64,000 bases of DNA from an uncultured Atopobiaceae bacterium (GCA_944322145.1 CALUNW010000001.1:186001-250000), one strand, 5' to 3'. Numbered from the stretch's first letter, positions 43,087 through 51,866 are shown. A program made the numbers and translations. Notes: generated by a model from the letters alone, not told the origin.

Positions 43087-44586
43087 ATGCTGCGCGACTA
43101 CCTCGAGAGCTACATCCGCCATAACCGGACCTCGGTGGCATTGCTCGCGGCGATTTCCTTCGTCGCATCCGCGATGCTCGGACTCGTGGTCGGCGTTGCT
43201 CATATGCTCGTGGTCGACTACCTTGCACGCATGGCATATCTCGGCGAGGCGCCAAGTGTCACCGGCTCGACCATCGCCTTCGCGTCCGTGACGGCGATAA
43301 GCGCGCTCGCTCTCGTCCTCATGCTCAAGAGCGCCTTCGGCGTTGCCATGAGCGCCCGCATCCGCCAGCTCGGCATCCTGAAGTCAATTGGTGCAAACGA
43401 TGGCCAGGTCAAACGTCTGCTTCTCGCGGAAGGATGCGCCCTCTCGCTGCCGGCAGCCTGCCTTGGCGTTCTCGTGGGCATGGGGCTCTCACTCGCGGTC
43501 GTCGCAGTTGTGCTCGCGCTCACCGCAGATTCCCGCGTCTATGAGCCAGTGATCGGTCTCTCGCCGTCCGTCGTCCTCGTCGGCGTTCTGGCCGCCGCTG
43601 CCACGGTTATGCTCTCTGCGCTCTTGCCTGTGCGTCGCCTCGGAAGAATCAGCGTTATTAGGGCGATGTCCGAGGGAGACAATGAGTACGCACCTAAACG
43701 CCGACCAGGTCCGCTTTTCCGCGTCCTCACCACGCGGCTGGGGATAGAGGTATCGCTTGCGGTACAGTCGCTCCGCTCGCGCAGGCGAACCATGCGCACC
43801 GCAAACGTCTCCATCGCCCTTGCCATTCTCGCCTTCGTAACGCTTATCAACTTTGAGACCTTATCGCATCTATCGACTCAGGTTACCTACTTTGAGCGCT
43901 ACGACGGGGTGTGGGACGTTCGCGTAACCGTCGATAGCGGTGCCGCTGCAGGAGCTGACGAGTCGCTTATCGATGGCCTTCTCGCCATGGATGGTGTCTC
44001 GTCGGTCACGCTGGGTGACGAGTACAAGGCGGAGAGTGGCGACCTCTTCTACAACGTTCTCGTTGATTCGCCGGCAGCGGAAGCTGATGTCGCGCGTGCG
44101 CTGGAGGAGCGCTTCTCCAGTGACGAGAGCGTCGAAGTGCTGAGCCTCACTGAGGAGGCCGAGCGGGACGCGAGGTCGCGTGCCGGCCTCAGGCTCTTCG
44201 TCGACGTTTTCGCCGGCGTGCTCGCCTGCATAGGGATCTCGGACGTGTTCTCGAGCGCGCTGGGCAGGATTCCCGAGCGTCGGCGCGAGGTCTCCCAGCT
44301 GCTGGCGGCGGGCATCACCCGCAAGCAGGTGAGAAGGATGTTCGCAAGCGAGGCAACCCTCATCGTGACCAAGCCGCTTGCGTGGGCTGCGGCGCTTAAC
44401 GTCGTCGTCACTGTGTTCGCGGTAGAGGCGAGCCCCGTCACCTGGGAGGCGTTCCTTGCCAATATGCCAACAGCACACGTTGTCGTGTTTGCCGCTGCAT
44501 GCTGGATGCTCGTACTTCTCGCCTATCGTCTGGGCGAGCGACAGGTTCTGCGAAACGGCTCCGCGCTCGTCGTGAACATGACATAG
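43087..44586 (+). CDS. FtsX-like ABC permease
   Basis: 499 residues. FtsX/MacB_PCD-type permease with helices near 15-40, 55-80, 110-140 and 155-185, an extracytoplasmic domain (about 255-345), and three helices at the end (about 365-385, 420-440 and 455-480). The coupling segment MSARIRQLGILKSIGANDGQVKRLL is typical. It works with the RelB-fused ATPase encoded two bases upstream. The substrate is unknown; bacitracin/lantibiotic-type peptide export or lipoprotein handling are family roles. Confidence 0.88.
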   Translation: MLRDYLESYIRHNRTSVALLAAISFVASAMLGLVVGVAHMLVVDYLARMAYLGEAPSVTGSTIAFASVTAISALALVLMLKSAFGVAMSARIRQLGILKSIGANDGQVKRLLLAEGCALSLPAACLGVLVGMGLSLAVVAVVLALTADSRVYEPVIGLSPSVVLVGVLAAAATVMLSALLPVRRLGRISVIRAMSEGDNEYAPKRRPGPLFRVLTTRLGIEVSLAVQSLRSRRRTMRTANVSIALAILAFVTLINFETLSHLSTQVTYFERYDGVWDVRVTVDSGAAAGADESLIDGLLAMDGVSSVTLGDEYKAESGDLFYNVLVDSPAAEADVARALEERFSSDESVEVLSLTEEAERDARSRAGLRLFVDVFAGVLACIGISDVFSSALGRIPERRREVSQLLAAGITRKQVRRMFASEATLIVTKPLAWAAALNVVVTVFAVEASPVTWEAFLANMPTAHVVVFAAACWMLVLLAYRLGERQVLRNGSALVVNMT

Positions 44587-44675
44587 GGCGCGGCAGCGGC
44601 GGCTCGGATCGGATAAGATCGGAGCGTCGATTCGGCGCCGCCCTGGGCGAGAAGTGCGGGCGCCGTTGATCGGCA

Positions 44676-46052
44676 TCACGCCCCGCCCAGCAGCACGCGG
44701 GAGCACTCGCGGACGCAGAGCAGGTAGTACAGGGCGAGAAGCACGAGCGTGCCCGCCACAGAGCACGCCGCGATGGCGAGAAACACCTCGTCAGGCACGC
44801 CGCCCGCGAGCTGGCGCACCAGCATGAGGCCGAAGGCGTCGTGAACCACCGCGAGCGTCGCCGGAAGTGTAAAGGCGACGCCCACCTGCGCGCGCACGGC
44901 ACCGCGCACCTCCCGCGCGTCCGCGCCGAGCGCCGTGAGCATGGCGTAGGCGCGCCTGCCGTCGGCGGCCTGGCTCACCTGCTGAAGCGCGATTACCGCC
45001 GCGGCGGCCACGAGAAACGCCTCCCCGTAGAAGATCCCCACGTAGCCGATCGGCGCGAGAGAGGCCTCCGCGAGCGCGCCCGGGTCCGCGAGCCCGGCCG
45101 CGCGCTGACCGACCGAGAACAGGAGGCCCGCGCAGATCATGCAGACCGCGCACGCCACGAGCACGCAGGTGCACGAGAGCGCTTGGCACCCCGTTGACAC
45201 ATGGCCCTCCACCTGCCGCAACGTGAAGGCGCGCAGACCCTCCCAGTAGCGGCCGCCCCGACGCACACGCGCAGGCACGCCCGTCGCCGCCAGGCGAAAG
45301 ACGAGCGACGTCGCCACGTAGGCGGCCCACCCCATCGGCAGGATCGCCAGCACGAAGAGACCGGGCTGGACCACGCACGTGCCCCACACCACGGCGAGAA
45401 GGACCACGGCGAGCACCGCCTGCGCCCGCGTCACGCCGCGATGCGCCGCGAAGGCGAGCCGCTCCGGAGCGCGGTCCCGTTCGAGGAGCTCCACGAGCGG
45501 TCGTCGCAGCACGTCAACCACGGATAGCGCTATCGCGAGCCCCTCTATCCCGGCGAACCACGCACATGCGTCGAGCGCCGCCGAGGGCGAGAAGGACCAG
45601 GCGAGCCGCCACGGCACGCCGAAGACGAAGGCGGAGACCACGCCGAAGGCCGGCGACGCCGCCGCGCCGAGCGCAAGACCCGCCGCCAGCGCGGCGAGCC
45701 CCACGAGCGCGCCCTCTGCCGCGAGAATCGCCGCGAGCGCCGGGGCGCGCATGCCGAGCAGGGCGTACGTCCCGAACTCCCGCGAGCGCCGGCGCACGAT
45801 GAAGCGGGTCGCACAGGCCACGAGCACGGCAAAGACCAGCACCACGAAGACCGAGAACGCTCCCGTGACGTCGCGCGCCTTCTGGATGACCTCGAGCTGC
45901 GGGCCCGTGAGCGGCATCGCCAGGAGATAGTCGCCCGAGGCGTTGAACGAGTACAGCAGGCACGCGGCAAAGGCGAGCGTGACGAGGTAGACCGAGTAGT
46001 CGCGCGCGCAGCGCGAGACGTTGCCGAGCGCGACGCGCAGGGTGACGGGCAT
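44676..46052 (-). CDS. FtsX-like ABC permease without adjacent ATPase
   Basis: 458 residues with about eight transmembrane segments and the FtsX domain block RRRSREFGTYALLGMRAPALAAIL, the BceB-like layout. It converges with the other permease. No ATPase gene accompanies it on this strand, so it probably uses an ATPase encoded elsewhere, possibly the RelB-fused one. GGAGGGAGCC precedes the ATG. Confidence 0.82.
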   Translation of the reverse strand: MPVTLRVALGNVSRCARDYSVYLVTLAFAACLLYSFNASGDYLLAMPLTGPQLEVIQKARDVTGAFSVFVVLVFAVLVACATRFIVRRRSREFGTYALLGMRAPALAAILAAEGALVGLAALAAGLALGAAASPAFGVVSAFVFGVPWRLAWSFSPSAALDACAWFAGIEGLAIALSVVDVLRRPLVELLERDRAPERLAFAAHRGVTRAQAVLAVVLLAVVWGTCVVQPGLFVLAILPMGWAAYVATSLVFRLAATGVPARVRRGGRYWEGLRAFTLRQVEGHVSTGCQALSCTCVLVACAVCMICAGLLFSVGQRAAGLADPGALAEASLAPIGYVGIFYGEAFLVAAAAVIALQQVSQAADGRRAYAMLTALGADAREVRGAVRAQVGVAFTLPATLAVVHDAFGLMLVRQLAGGVPDEVFLAIAACSVAGTLVLLALYYLLCVRECSRVLLGGA

Positions 46053-46244
46053 GGCGGCTCCCTCCGGGCGATGAAAGTGACGAGCCCATCGTCCTTCTCG
46101 CCCGCCCGGCGTGCCATCGTCCGGGCTTATGCGGCCCTAACGGTTTCGCAAGGTTGGAAGTCGCGGCCCTCCCGAAACGTCGCGCAAGCTCCTTAGGAAA
46201 GGATTAGCAATCGGTTCATGCGCCGTTATGGGGCGGGCCCCTAG

Positions 46245-46262
46245 GCTTGGTCGAAGCCAAGC
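46245..46262 (+). promoter_or_regulatory. Hairpin before the C39-like peptidase ribosome site
   Basis: GCTTGG (46245-46250) pairs with CCAAGC (46257-46262), 6-base loop, ending two bases before AAGGGAGGG. The preceding 190 bases from the divergent permease contain no gene. Confidence 0.4.
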
Positions 46263-46276
46263 TAAGGGAGGGCCTC

Positions 46277-46948
46277 ATGAGCACGATGCACATCGCACCG
46301 AGAAGATACGTCAGTCGCAGGAGGGCGCGCCGAACGCCGCTCGTCGTGGGGATGGGGGTGCTGGTGGTCACGCTCGCGGCGATCGCATGGTTCGCAGCGG
46401 CCTCGGCGCCGCGCGGGACGGGGGAGCCGGCAACCTCCACGCCGCGCGCGGAGTGGCGGGCGGGGGAGGTGCCATCCCTCTACCAGACCGACCCGCAGTG
46501 GGCGGCTCATCCCTATGCCGGAGGGACCGTCGAGAAGAACGGATGCGGCCCCACGTGCCTCTCCATGGTCTACGTGGCACTCACTGGGCGCGACGACCTG
46601 GACCCCGCCGCCATGGCGGACTTCTCCGAGCGCGGCGGCTACACGTCCGACGGGATGACGGCGTGGGCGCTCATGTCAGAGGGCGCGGCGGGGCTCGGGC
46701 TCTCCTCGGAGGAGCTGCCCGCCAGCGCGGCCGCCGTGCGCGAGGCGCTTCTCGCGGGGAAGCCCGTCATCTGCAGCGTTGGCCCGGGCGACTTCACCAC
46801 CACGGGCCACTTCATCGTGCTGGCGGGCGTGGCCGAGAGCGGCGAGGTCGTAGTGCGCGACCCTAACAGCGCCGAGCGAAGCGCGCGCACCTGGGACCTC
46901 GAGCGCGTGCTCGGGCAGTGCCTGAACCTCTGGGCCTTCTCAGCATGA
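46277..46948 (+). CDS. Membrane-anchored C39-like cysteine peptidase
   Basis: 223 residues. A basic N-terminus and one transmembrane helix (about 22-42) anchor it outside the membrane. The peptidase_C39_2 domain has the catalytic Cys90 in EKNGCGPTCLSM, His178 in TTGHFIVLAG and the D195-x-N197 pair (RDPNS). These proteins are predicted extracytoplasmic peptidases or amidases of unknown substrate. ATG at 46277 follows AAGGGAGGGCC. It converges with a VanRS-like system over a shared hairpin. Confidence 0.85.
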   Translation: MSTMHIAPRRYVSRRRARRTPLVVGMGVLVVTLAAIAWFAAASAPRGTGEPATSTPRAEWRAGEVPSLYQTDPQWAAHPYAGGTVEKNGCGPTCLSMVYVALTGRDDLDPAAMADFSERGGYTSDGMTAWALMSEGAAGLGLSSEELPASAAAVREALLAGKPVICSVGPGDFTTTGHFIVLAGVAESGEVVVRDPNSAERSARTWDLERVLGQCLNLWAFSA

Positions 46949-46951
46949 CAG

Positions 46952-46980
46952 TGATGAAAAGGGACTGTCCCTTTTCATCA
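46952..46980. terminator. Perfect bidirectional hairpin GATGAAAAGGGAC
   Basis: 14-bp arms (46952-46965 and 46967-46980) around a single T. It ends within the stop codon of the minus-strand kinase and starts 4 bases after the peptidase stop, so it serves both. The GGGAC/GTCCC core resembles the other GGGAC-type repeats of the window. Confidence 0.8.
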
Positions 46981-48162
46981 TACGGGCAGCTCGACGCTGA
47001 AGGTGGTGCGGCCGTTCTCGCTCGCGGCGGAGATGGCGCCGCCGTGCAGCTCCACGATCTCGCGAGCGATGGCAAGGCCGAGACCTGCGCCGCCCGTAGC
47101 GCTCCCTCGGGATTCGTCCAGCCGGAAGAAGCGGTCGAAGATCGCGCGGAGCTTGTGCGAGGGGATGGTCGCGCCCACGTCGGAGACGGTGACGACGACG
47201 CGCCCCTCCTCCTCGACGGCAGCGAGCTCGATGGGCGTCCCCTCGTCGCTGTAGGCGATCGCGTTGCGCAGCAGGTTGCCGAAGACGCGCGCGAGGCGCG
47301 CCGCGTCAGCGGTGACCATGAGCGGCTCGCCGGGCTGCTCGACGGTTCGCGCCGTGCCCGCGACCGTCACCTGCGCCACGTTGCCATGGGCGGCAAGCGC
47401 CGGGTAGAACTCGTCGGAAAGCTGGACGAGAAGCCCGGCGAGGTCCACGGGCGCGAGCTCGAGCTCGATGTTGGTGAGGCTGTAGCGCGTGATGTCGAAG
47501 AACTCGTTCACCAGGCGCTCGAGCCGGCACGCCTTGTCGAGCGCGACGCCCGTGTAGCGGACGCGCTGCGCCTCGGGCATGTCCGGCACCTCGTCCAGCA
47601 GCGAGAGATATCCGATCACCGAGGTCAGCGGCGTCTTGAGGTCGTGTGCGAGGTAGGTCACGAGGTCGCTCCTGCGCGCGGACTCGTCGGCGAGCTCGCG
47701 CTCCCGCTCCGCGGCGGCGCGCTTGGCGTCCGCGGCGACGAGGGCGAGCTCCTCCCAGCCGGGCGGGAACGCCTCGTGGGGCTCGAGGTCATGGGCGAGA
47801 AAGACGCGCAGCAGCTCCGCGGCGCGGGCGCGCTCCTCACGGCGTGCGCGGCGGGCCGAGAGAACGGCGGTCACCGCACAGCCCACGGCGAGAAGAACGA
47901 TGCCGCAGATGCCCAGCTGCATGAAGAAGTACTTGATGCCAGAGACGTCCAGCACCATCTCCGGCCAGATGCCAAATTCGTTCAGGTTGTTGATGTCCAG
48001 GATCTGCGAGGCCAGCCAGTCCATGAACGAGCCGTTCCAGGCCTTGTCCACAAAGCCGAAGACCGTGCCGAACGCCGCCGATGCAACCAGAATCGCGCCC
48101 GCCACCATCGCAACGGTGAGGACGATCGGCCGCGCCCCGCCGTTCTTCTCGCTAGCGCTCAA
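46978..48162 (-). CDS. VanS-like sensor histidine kinase
   Basis: 394 residues. Two membrane helices (about 12-35 and 75-100) bracket a short extracytoplasmic loop. The phospho-acceptor is in YLAHDLKTPLTSVIGYLSLL, followed by NLLRNAIAYS, DVGATIP and GLGLAIAREIVELHGG. This is the VanS/cell-wall-sensing type. A TTG at 48162 overlapping the regulator by 11 bases is the likely start; there is no closer ATG in frame before the first helix except an internal one. It works with the regulator just upstream. Confidence 0.88.
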   Translation of the reverse strand: MSASEKNGGARPIVLTVAMVAGAILVASAAFGTVFGFVDKAWNGSFMDWLASQILDINNLNEFGIWPEMVLDVSGIKYFFMQLGICGIVLLAVGCAVTAVLSARRARREERARAAELLRVFLAHDLEPHEAFPPGWEELALVAADAKRAAAERERELADESARRSDLVTYLAHDLKTPLTSVIGYLSLLDEVPDMPEAQRVRYTGVALDKACRLERLVNEFFDITRYSLTNIELELAPVDLAGLLVQLSDEFYPALAAHGNVAQVTVAGTARTVEQPGEPLMVTADAARLARVFGNLLRNAIAYSDEGTPIELAAVEEEGRVVVTVSDVGATIPSHKLRAIFDRFFRLDESRGSATGGAGLGLAIAREIVELHGGAISAASENGRTTFSVELPV

Positions 48163-48865
48163 TCTTGTACCCCAATCCCCAGACGGTCTTGATGTAGCGC
48201 GGGTCCTCGAAGGAGTCGCCCATCTTCTCGCGTAGGTGCCGCACGTGCACCGTGATGGAGCCTGAGCCCCGCTCGTAGTACTCGTCGCCAAAGATGCGCT
48301 GGTAGAGCTCTCGTGCGGAGACGACCGAGCCGTCCGCCTCGAGCAGGATCCGAAGCAGGGAGAACTCCGTCGGCGTGAGCGCAAGCGGGCGATCGTTGAG
48401 GGTCGCCTCATGCGCGGGCACATCGAGCACGAGGCCCCGGCAGGCGATGACGCCGTCCTTCTCGCCATGCGCCCCGCCTGACACGTTGTACGTGGTATAG
48501 CGCCTGAGCTGCGCCTTCACGCGCGCCACGAGCTCGAGCGGGAGAAACGGCTTGGTCACGTAGTCGTCCGCGCCCAGGGTGAGGCCGGCTATCTTGTCAG
48601 CCTGCTCGCCGCGCGCCGTGAGCATGATCACCGGGTAGCTGTGGCGCCCGCGGATTGCTCGACAGACCTCCAGACCGCTCGCCCCGGGCAGCATGACGTC
48701 GAGAATGGCGAGGTCTACCTGCGGCGCGTTGTCATCGGCCACGCGCGCGATCGCGTCGCGGCCATCCCCGAGCGTCTCCACCTCTAGGCCCTCCGCCTCG
48801 AGGTAGACGCGGACGAGCTCACAGATCTCCGGCTCGTCATCCACCACCAGCACACGTGTGCCCAT
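48152..48865 (-). CDS. VanR-like OmpR-family response regulator
   Basis: 237 residues. Receiver with VDDEP (8-12), phospho-acceptor Asp56 (AILDVMLPG) and Lys in DDYVTKPF, then a winged helix ending YIKTVWGLGYKIER. The start at 48865 follows AGAGGGGGACGT; the longer frame is not supported. It forms a two-component system with the overlapping kinase. Cell-envelope stress or glycopeptide-type signals are family roles; no van resistance genes are present. Confidence 0.92.
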   Translation of the reverse strand: MGTRVLVVDDEPEICELVRVYLEAEGLEVETLGDGRDAIARVADDNAPQVDLAILDVMLPGASGLEVCRAIRGRHSYPVIMLTARGEQADKIAGLTLGADDYVTKPFLPLELVARVKAQLRRYTTYNVSGGAHGEKDGVIACRGLVLDVPAHEATLNDRPLALTPTEFSLLRILLEADGSVVSARELYQRIFGDEYYERGSGSITVHVRHLREKMGDSFEDPRYIKTVWGLGYKIER

Positions 48866-48958
48866 ACGTCCCCCTCTCATGTCCCCCACAAGGATACGTG
48901 AGCGGGGCGCAGCAGTTCCTAACGTTTGCTTAAGGCCGTGGGCGGCTTCGTTGCCGAG

Positions 48959-49015
48959 CATGCCGCCGGGGACGGAATCAGCCCGACGAGCAAGAATTCT
49001 GTCCCCAGCGGCATG
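48959..49015. repeat. GGGACAGAA-type inverted repeat, copy 2
   Basis: Arms 48959-48978 and 48996-49015 are 18/20 complementary, with a 17-base loop: CATGCCGCCGGGGACGGAAT against ATTCTGTCCCCAGCGGCATG. The left arm shares GCCGAGCATGCC and GGGACRGAA with the element at 3074-3137, so the two are one family. Confidence 0.8.
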
Positions 49016-49079
49016 TCCGGCGGAGGGCAGGCTCGCGTCGTGCTAGATTGTGGGGAGTTCCCGACGAGAAGGAGCGAAC

Positions 49080-49430
49080 ATGCCTGTCGTCCACACGTAC
49101 TGCTCAGAGCCCATCTCCGACGCCGCCCGCGAGGCGCTCAAGGTGGCGTACGGCAAGGCCATCGAGGCCGTCCCTGGCAAGTCTGAAGCCTGGCTCATGT
49201 GCGTCTTCAACGACGAGACGCCCATCTACTTTGCCGGAGACGACTCCGAGCCCTCCGCCTACGTCGAGGTGGGCGTGTTCGCGCGCTCCGAGATCCCCGC
49301 CTCCGCGTGGGAGCGCTTCACCGAGGAGGTCACGCCCGTCATCGCGCGCGAGCTCGGCGTGGATCCGGCGCGCCTCTACATCCGCTATGACGCGACGGCC
49401 AACTTCGGCTGGAACGGGTCTAACTTCTGA
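49080..49430 (+). CDS. MIF-family tautomerase-like protein
   Basis: 116 residues beginning MPVVHTYCS, with the Pro2 that becomes the catalytic N-terminal base after Met removal, and the C-terminal block YIRYDATANFGWNGSNF typical of macrophage migration inhibitory factor homologues. Phenylpyruvate tautomerase-type activity is possible. ATG at 49080 follows AGAAGGAGCG. It overlaps the next small gene by one base (TGATG). Confidence 0.85.
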   Translation: MPVVHTYCSEPISDAAREALKVAYGKAIEAVPGKSEAWLMCVFNDETPIYFAGDDSEPSAYVEVGVFARSEIPASAWERFTEEVTPVIARELGVDPARLYIRYDATANFGWNGSNF

Positions 49431-49639
49431 TGGGGGAGCTTTCGACCGACGATGCCGCGCGCCTGGCGGCGTTTGACGCCTTCGCTGTCGGCGTGCGCGC
49501 GGAGCTGGCCTCAACCAAGGCCCGCATGGACGAGCTCGCCGCGGCGGGCAAGGTGAGGACCGCGACATACCGCCAGCTCTTCGCCGCGCGCATCACGCTC
49601 AAGGAGATCGACGCGCGCCTCGCCGAGCGCGGGCTGTAG
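49430..49639 (+). CDS. Small helical protein co-translated with the tautomerase
   Basis: 69 residues, entirely helical and Ala-rich, probably a coiled coil (RAELASTKARMDELAAAGKV). Not recognised. The ATG overlaps the tautomerase stop, so translation is coupled. Confidence 0.65.
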   Translation: MGELSTDDAARLAAFDAFAVGVRAELASTKARMDELAAAGKVRTATYRQLFAARITLKEIDARLAERGL

Positions 49640-49660
49640 TCTCTTCCTCGGGCATCTCCT

Positions 49661-49876
49661 GCAATAGTCGCCTTCGGTCCATATTTTTGATGGGTGCGAT
49701 GCAAAAGTCGCCTTCAGTCCATGGAATTGCAGGGGTCCTACGGCAGCGACATGATGTTTCCCCAGTTGGCGTGGAACTGATTGCTCTGAATCTGCCTCAG
49801 ACCGCGCTATTTTCATGGACTGAAGGCGACTTTTGCATTTCGCGGGCACGGAATATGGACCGAAGCTCAGTTTTGC
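49661..49876. repeat. Nested double inverted repeat (MITE-like)
   Basis: Inner perfect arms 49699-49723 and 49814-49838 (25 bases). Outer arms 49661-49684 and 49853-49876 are variants of the same sequence (GCAAWAGTCGCCTTCRGTCC). So two copies point inwards from each side, about 40 bases apart, around a 90-base unique centre. No gene is seen inside. Confidence 0.9.
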
Positions 49877-49943
49877 ACCGATCCGAGGCGGCTTACGAGC
49901 CCCGCGGAGGACAGGCGTGCTTACAGAGCCGCCCGCCACCGCA

Positions 49944-50012
49944 GTGTGCGACGCCTGCAGCTACACCACGGGCCAGACCGTCTACATCGACGGCGGCTGG
50001 ACCTGCGTCTAG
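49944..50012 (+). pseudogene. C-terminal remnant of a short-chain dehydrogenase
   Basis: The last 22 codons before TAG at 50010 read CDACSYTTGQTVYIDGGWTC plus Val, the characteristic C-terminus of SDR oxidoreductases of the 3-oxoacyl-ACP or gluconate dehydrogenase type. The upstream frame does not continue as an SDR; it is replaced by the nested inverted repeat. The rest of the gap up to the ABC exporter holds nothing else recognisable. Confidence 0.75.
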
Positions 50013-50105
50013 TCGCGTCTCGCAGAGGTGCCCCCAGCGGCCGGGGGTTCACGCGGGCTCCCGGCCGCATCGCGCGTCGGAGAAGAGGGACGAGCGCCGT
50101 TGGAC

Positions 50106-51866
50106 CTACTCCGCGGGGGCGAACTGGGCCTCGTAGATCCTGCGGTAGCGCCCGCCCGCGGCGAGCAGCTCGTCGTGGGTGCCGCGCTCGGCGATCCTGC
50201 CGTCGGCGACCACGCAGATGAGGTCGGCGTCGCGCACGGTGGAGAGGCGGTGCGCCACGACGAAGCTCGTGCGGCCCTCCATGAGGCTCGCGAAGGCGCG
50301 CTGGACGAGCAGCTCGGTGCGTGTGTCGATGTTGGACGTGGCCTCGTCGAGGATCAACATCGCCGGCCGCGCCAGCATGACGCGCGCGATGCACAGCAGC
50401 TGGCGCTGGCCCGCCGAGAGCGACGCCGACCCGTCGAGCACCGTGTCGTAGCCCTGGGGCAGGCGCATGATGAAGTCGTCGGCGTACGCCTCCCGGCATG
50501 CGGCGCGCACCTCCTCGAGGGTGGCGTCGGGCCGCCCCATGGAGACGTTCTCGCGCACCGTCGCGCGCCGCACCCACGTGTCCTGCAGGACCATGCCCCA
50601 GCTCGCGCGCAGGCTCTCGCGCGTCCACTCCCGCACGTCGCGCCCGTCCACGGAGACGCTACCGGCGTTGACGTCATAGAAGCGCATCAGCAAGTTGATG
50701 AGGGTGGTCTTGCCGCAGCCCGTCTCGCCCACCAGGGCGATCCTCATGCCCGGGCGCACGGCGAGGTCCACGTCGCGCAGCACCGGGCGGTCGGGGTCGT
50801 AGCCAAAGGCCACGTGGTCAAAGGCGACCTCGCCGCGCGGCGCGTCGAGCACGGCGGCGTCCGCGGCGTCAGGCTCCTCCGCAGGCACGTCGAGCAGGGC
50901 GAAGAGCCGCCTGGCGCAGGCGACGGAGTTCTGGAGCTCGGTCGCCACGCCCGAGATGTCGTTGAACGGCTTGGCGTACTGGTCGGCGTAGCCCAGAAAG
51001 GCGGAGAGCCCGCCCACGGTGATGCCGCCGCCCATCGCGACGAACGCGCCGAAGATGCCGATGGCGGCGTAGACCAGGGCGTTCGCAAAGCGCGTGGTGG
51101 GATTGACCAGGGACGAGAAGAACACCGCCTTGAAGCTCTCCTGCCCGAGCGCGGCGTCGGTCTCGGCGAAGCGCGCATGGATGCTCTGCTGCATCACAAA
51201 GGTCTCCACGGCGGAGATGCCGCCCACCATCTCCTCGACGTAGGCGGTGAGCTCGCCGCGCAGGCGCGTCTGGCCCGAGAAGTGCTTGGCGCTGTGCGTG
51301 GCAATGAAGCGCGCCGTGAAGATTGAGACGGGCGTGAGCAGCGCGACCACCGCGGCGATCGCGGGGTTGAGTGCAAACATGAAGACGAGCGTCACCACGA
51401 TGGTGAGGACGCCCACCGGCAGCTGCTGGAACGTCATGAGCAGGCCGTTGCCGAGCATGTCGGCGTCGGTGACGATGCGGCTGGCGAGGTCGCCGTGGCC
51501 ATGCGCGTCGAGGTAGGAGAGGGGGAGCTCCTGCAGGTGGTCGAAGGCGCGGCGCCGCAGGCTCATCGTGGCGCCGAAGACGAGGCGGTTGGTGAGCGCG
51601 GTGAGCGCCCACTGGCTGGCCGCCGTCGCGCCGAGCGCCACGGCGATCCACGCGAGCGTCCGGAGCAGGCCGTCGAAGTCCACCTGCCCCGGGCCCACCA
51701 CGCAGTCGACCGCCTGACCGGAGAGCACGGGCAGCGACAGCGTCCCCACGACCACGGCCACGGTGAGCAGGGCGGCGCCGACGAGCCGCGGTGCCTCTCC
51801 GGAGAAGAGCCCGACCACGCGGCGCACTGTTCCGTCGGAGGTCTTCCTCGCGTTCTTCTCGCTCAT
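50106..51866 (-). CDS. ABC exporter half-transporter, canonical ATPase site
   Basis: 586 residues: six-helix exporter domain (about 20-330) and ATPase domain with Walker A GETGCGKTT, signature LSAGQRQLL and Walker B MLILDEATSNID with the catalytic Glu. Its partner is encoded directly upstream with a 4-base overlap, giving a heterodimeric multidrug or peptide exporter of the LmrCD/YheHI type. The signature here is SAGQ rather than SGGQ. Confidence 0.92.
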   Translation of the reverse strand: MSEKNARKTSDGTVRRVVGLFSGEAPRLVGAALLTVAVVVGTLSLPVLSGQAVDCVVGPGQVDFDGLLRTLAWIAVALGATAASQWALTALTNRLVFGATMSLRRRAFDHLQELPLSYLDAHGHGDLASRIVTDADMLGNGLLMTFQQLPVGVLTIVVTLVFMFALNPAIAAVVALLTPVSIFTARFIATHSAKHFSGQTRLRGELTAYVEEMVGGISAVETFVMQQSIHARFAETDAALGQESFKAVFFSSLVNPTTRFANALVYAAIGIFGAFVAMGGGITVGGLSAFLGYADQYAKPFNDISGVATELQNSVACARRLFALLDVPAEEPDAADAAVLDAPRGEVAFDHVAFGYDPDRPVLRDVDLAVRPGMRIALVGETGCGKTTLINLLMRFYDVNAGSVSVDGRDVREWTRESLRASWGMVLQDTWVRRATVRENVSMGRPDATLEEVRAACREAYADDFIMRLPQGYDTVLDGSASLSAGQRQLLCIARVMLARPAMLILDEATSNIDTRTELLVQRAFASLMEGRTSFVVAHRLSTVRDADLICVVADGRIAERGTHDELLAAGGRYRRIYEAQFAPAE

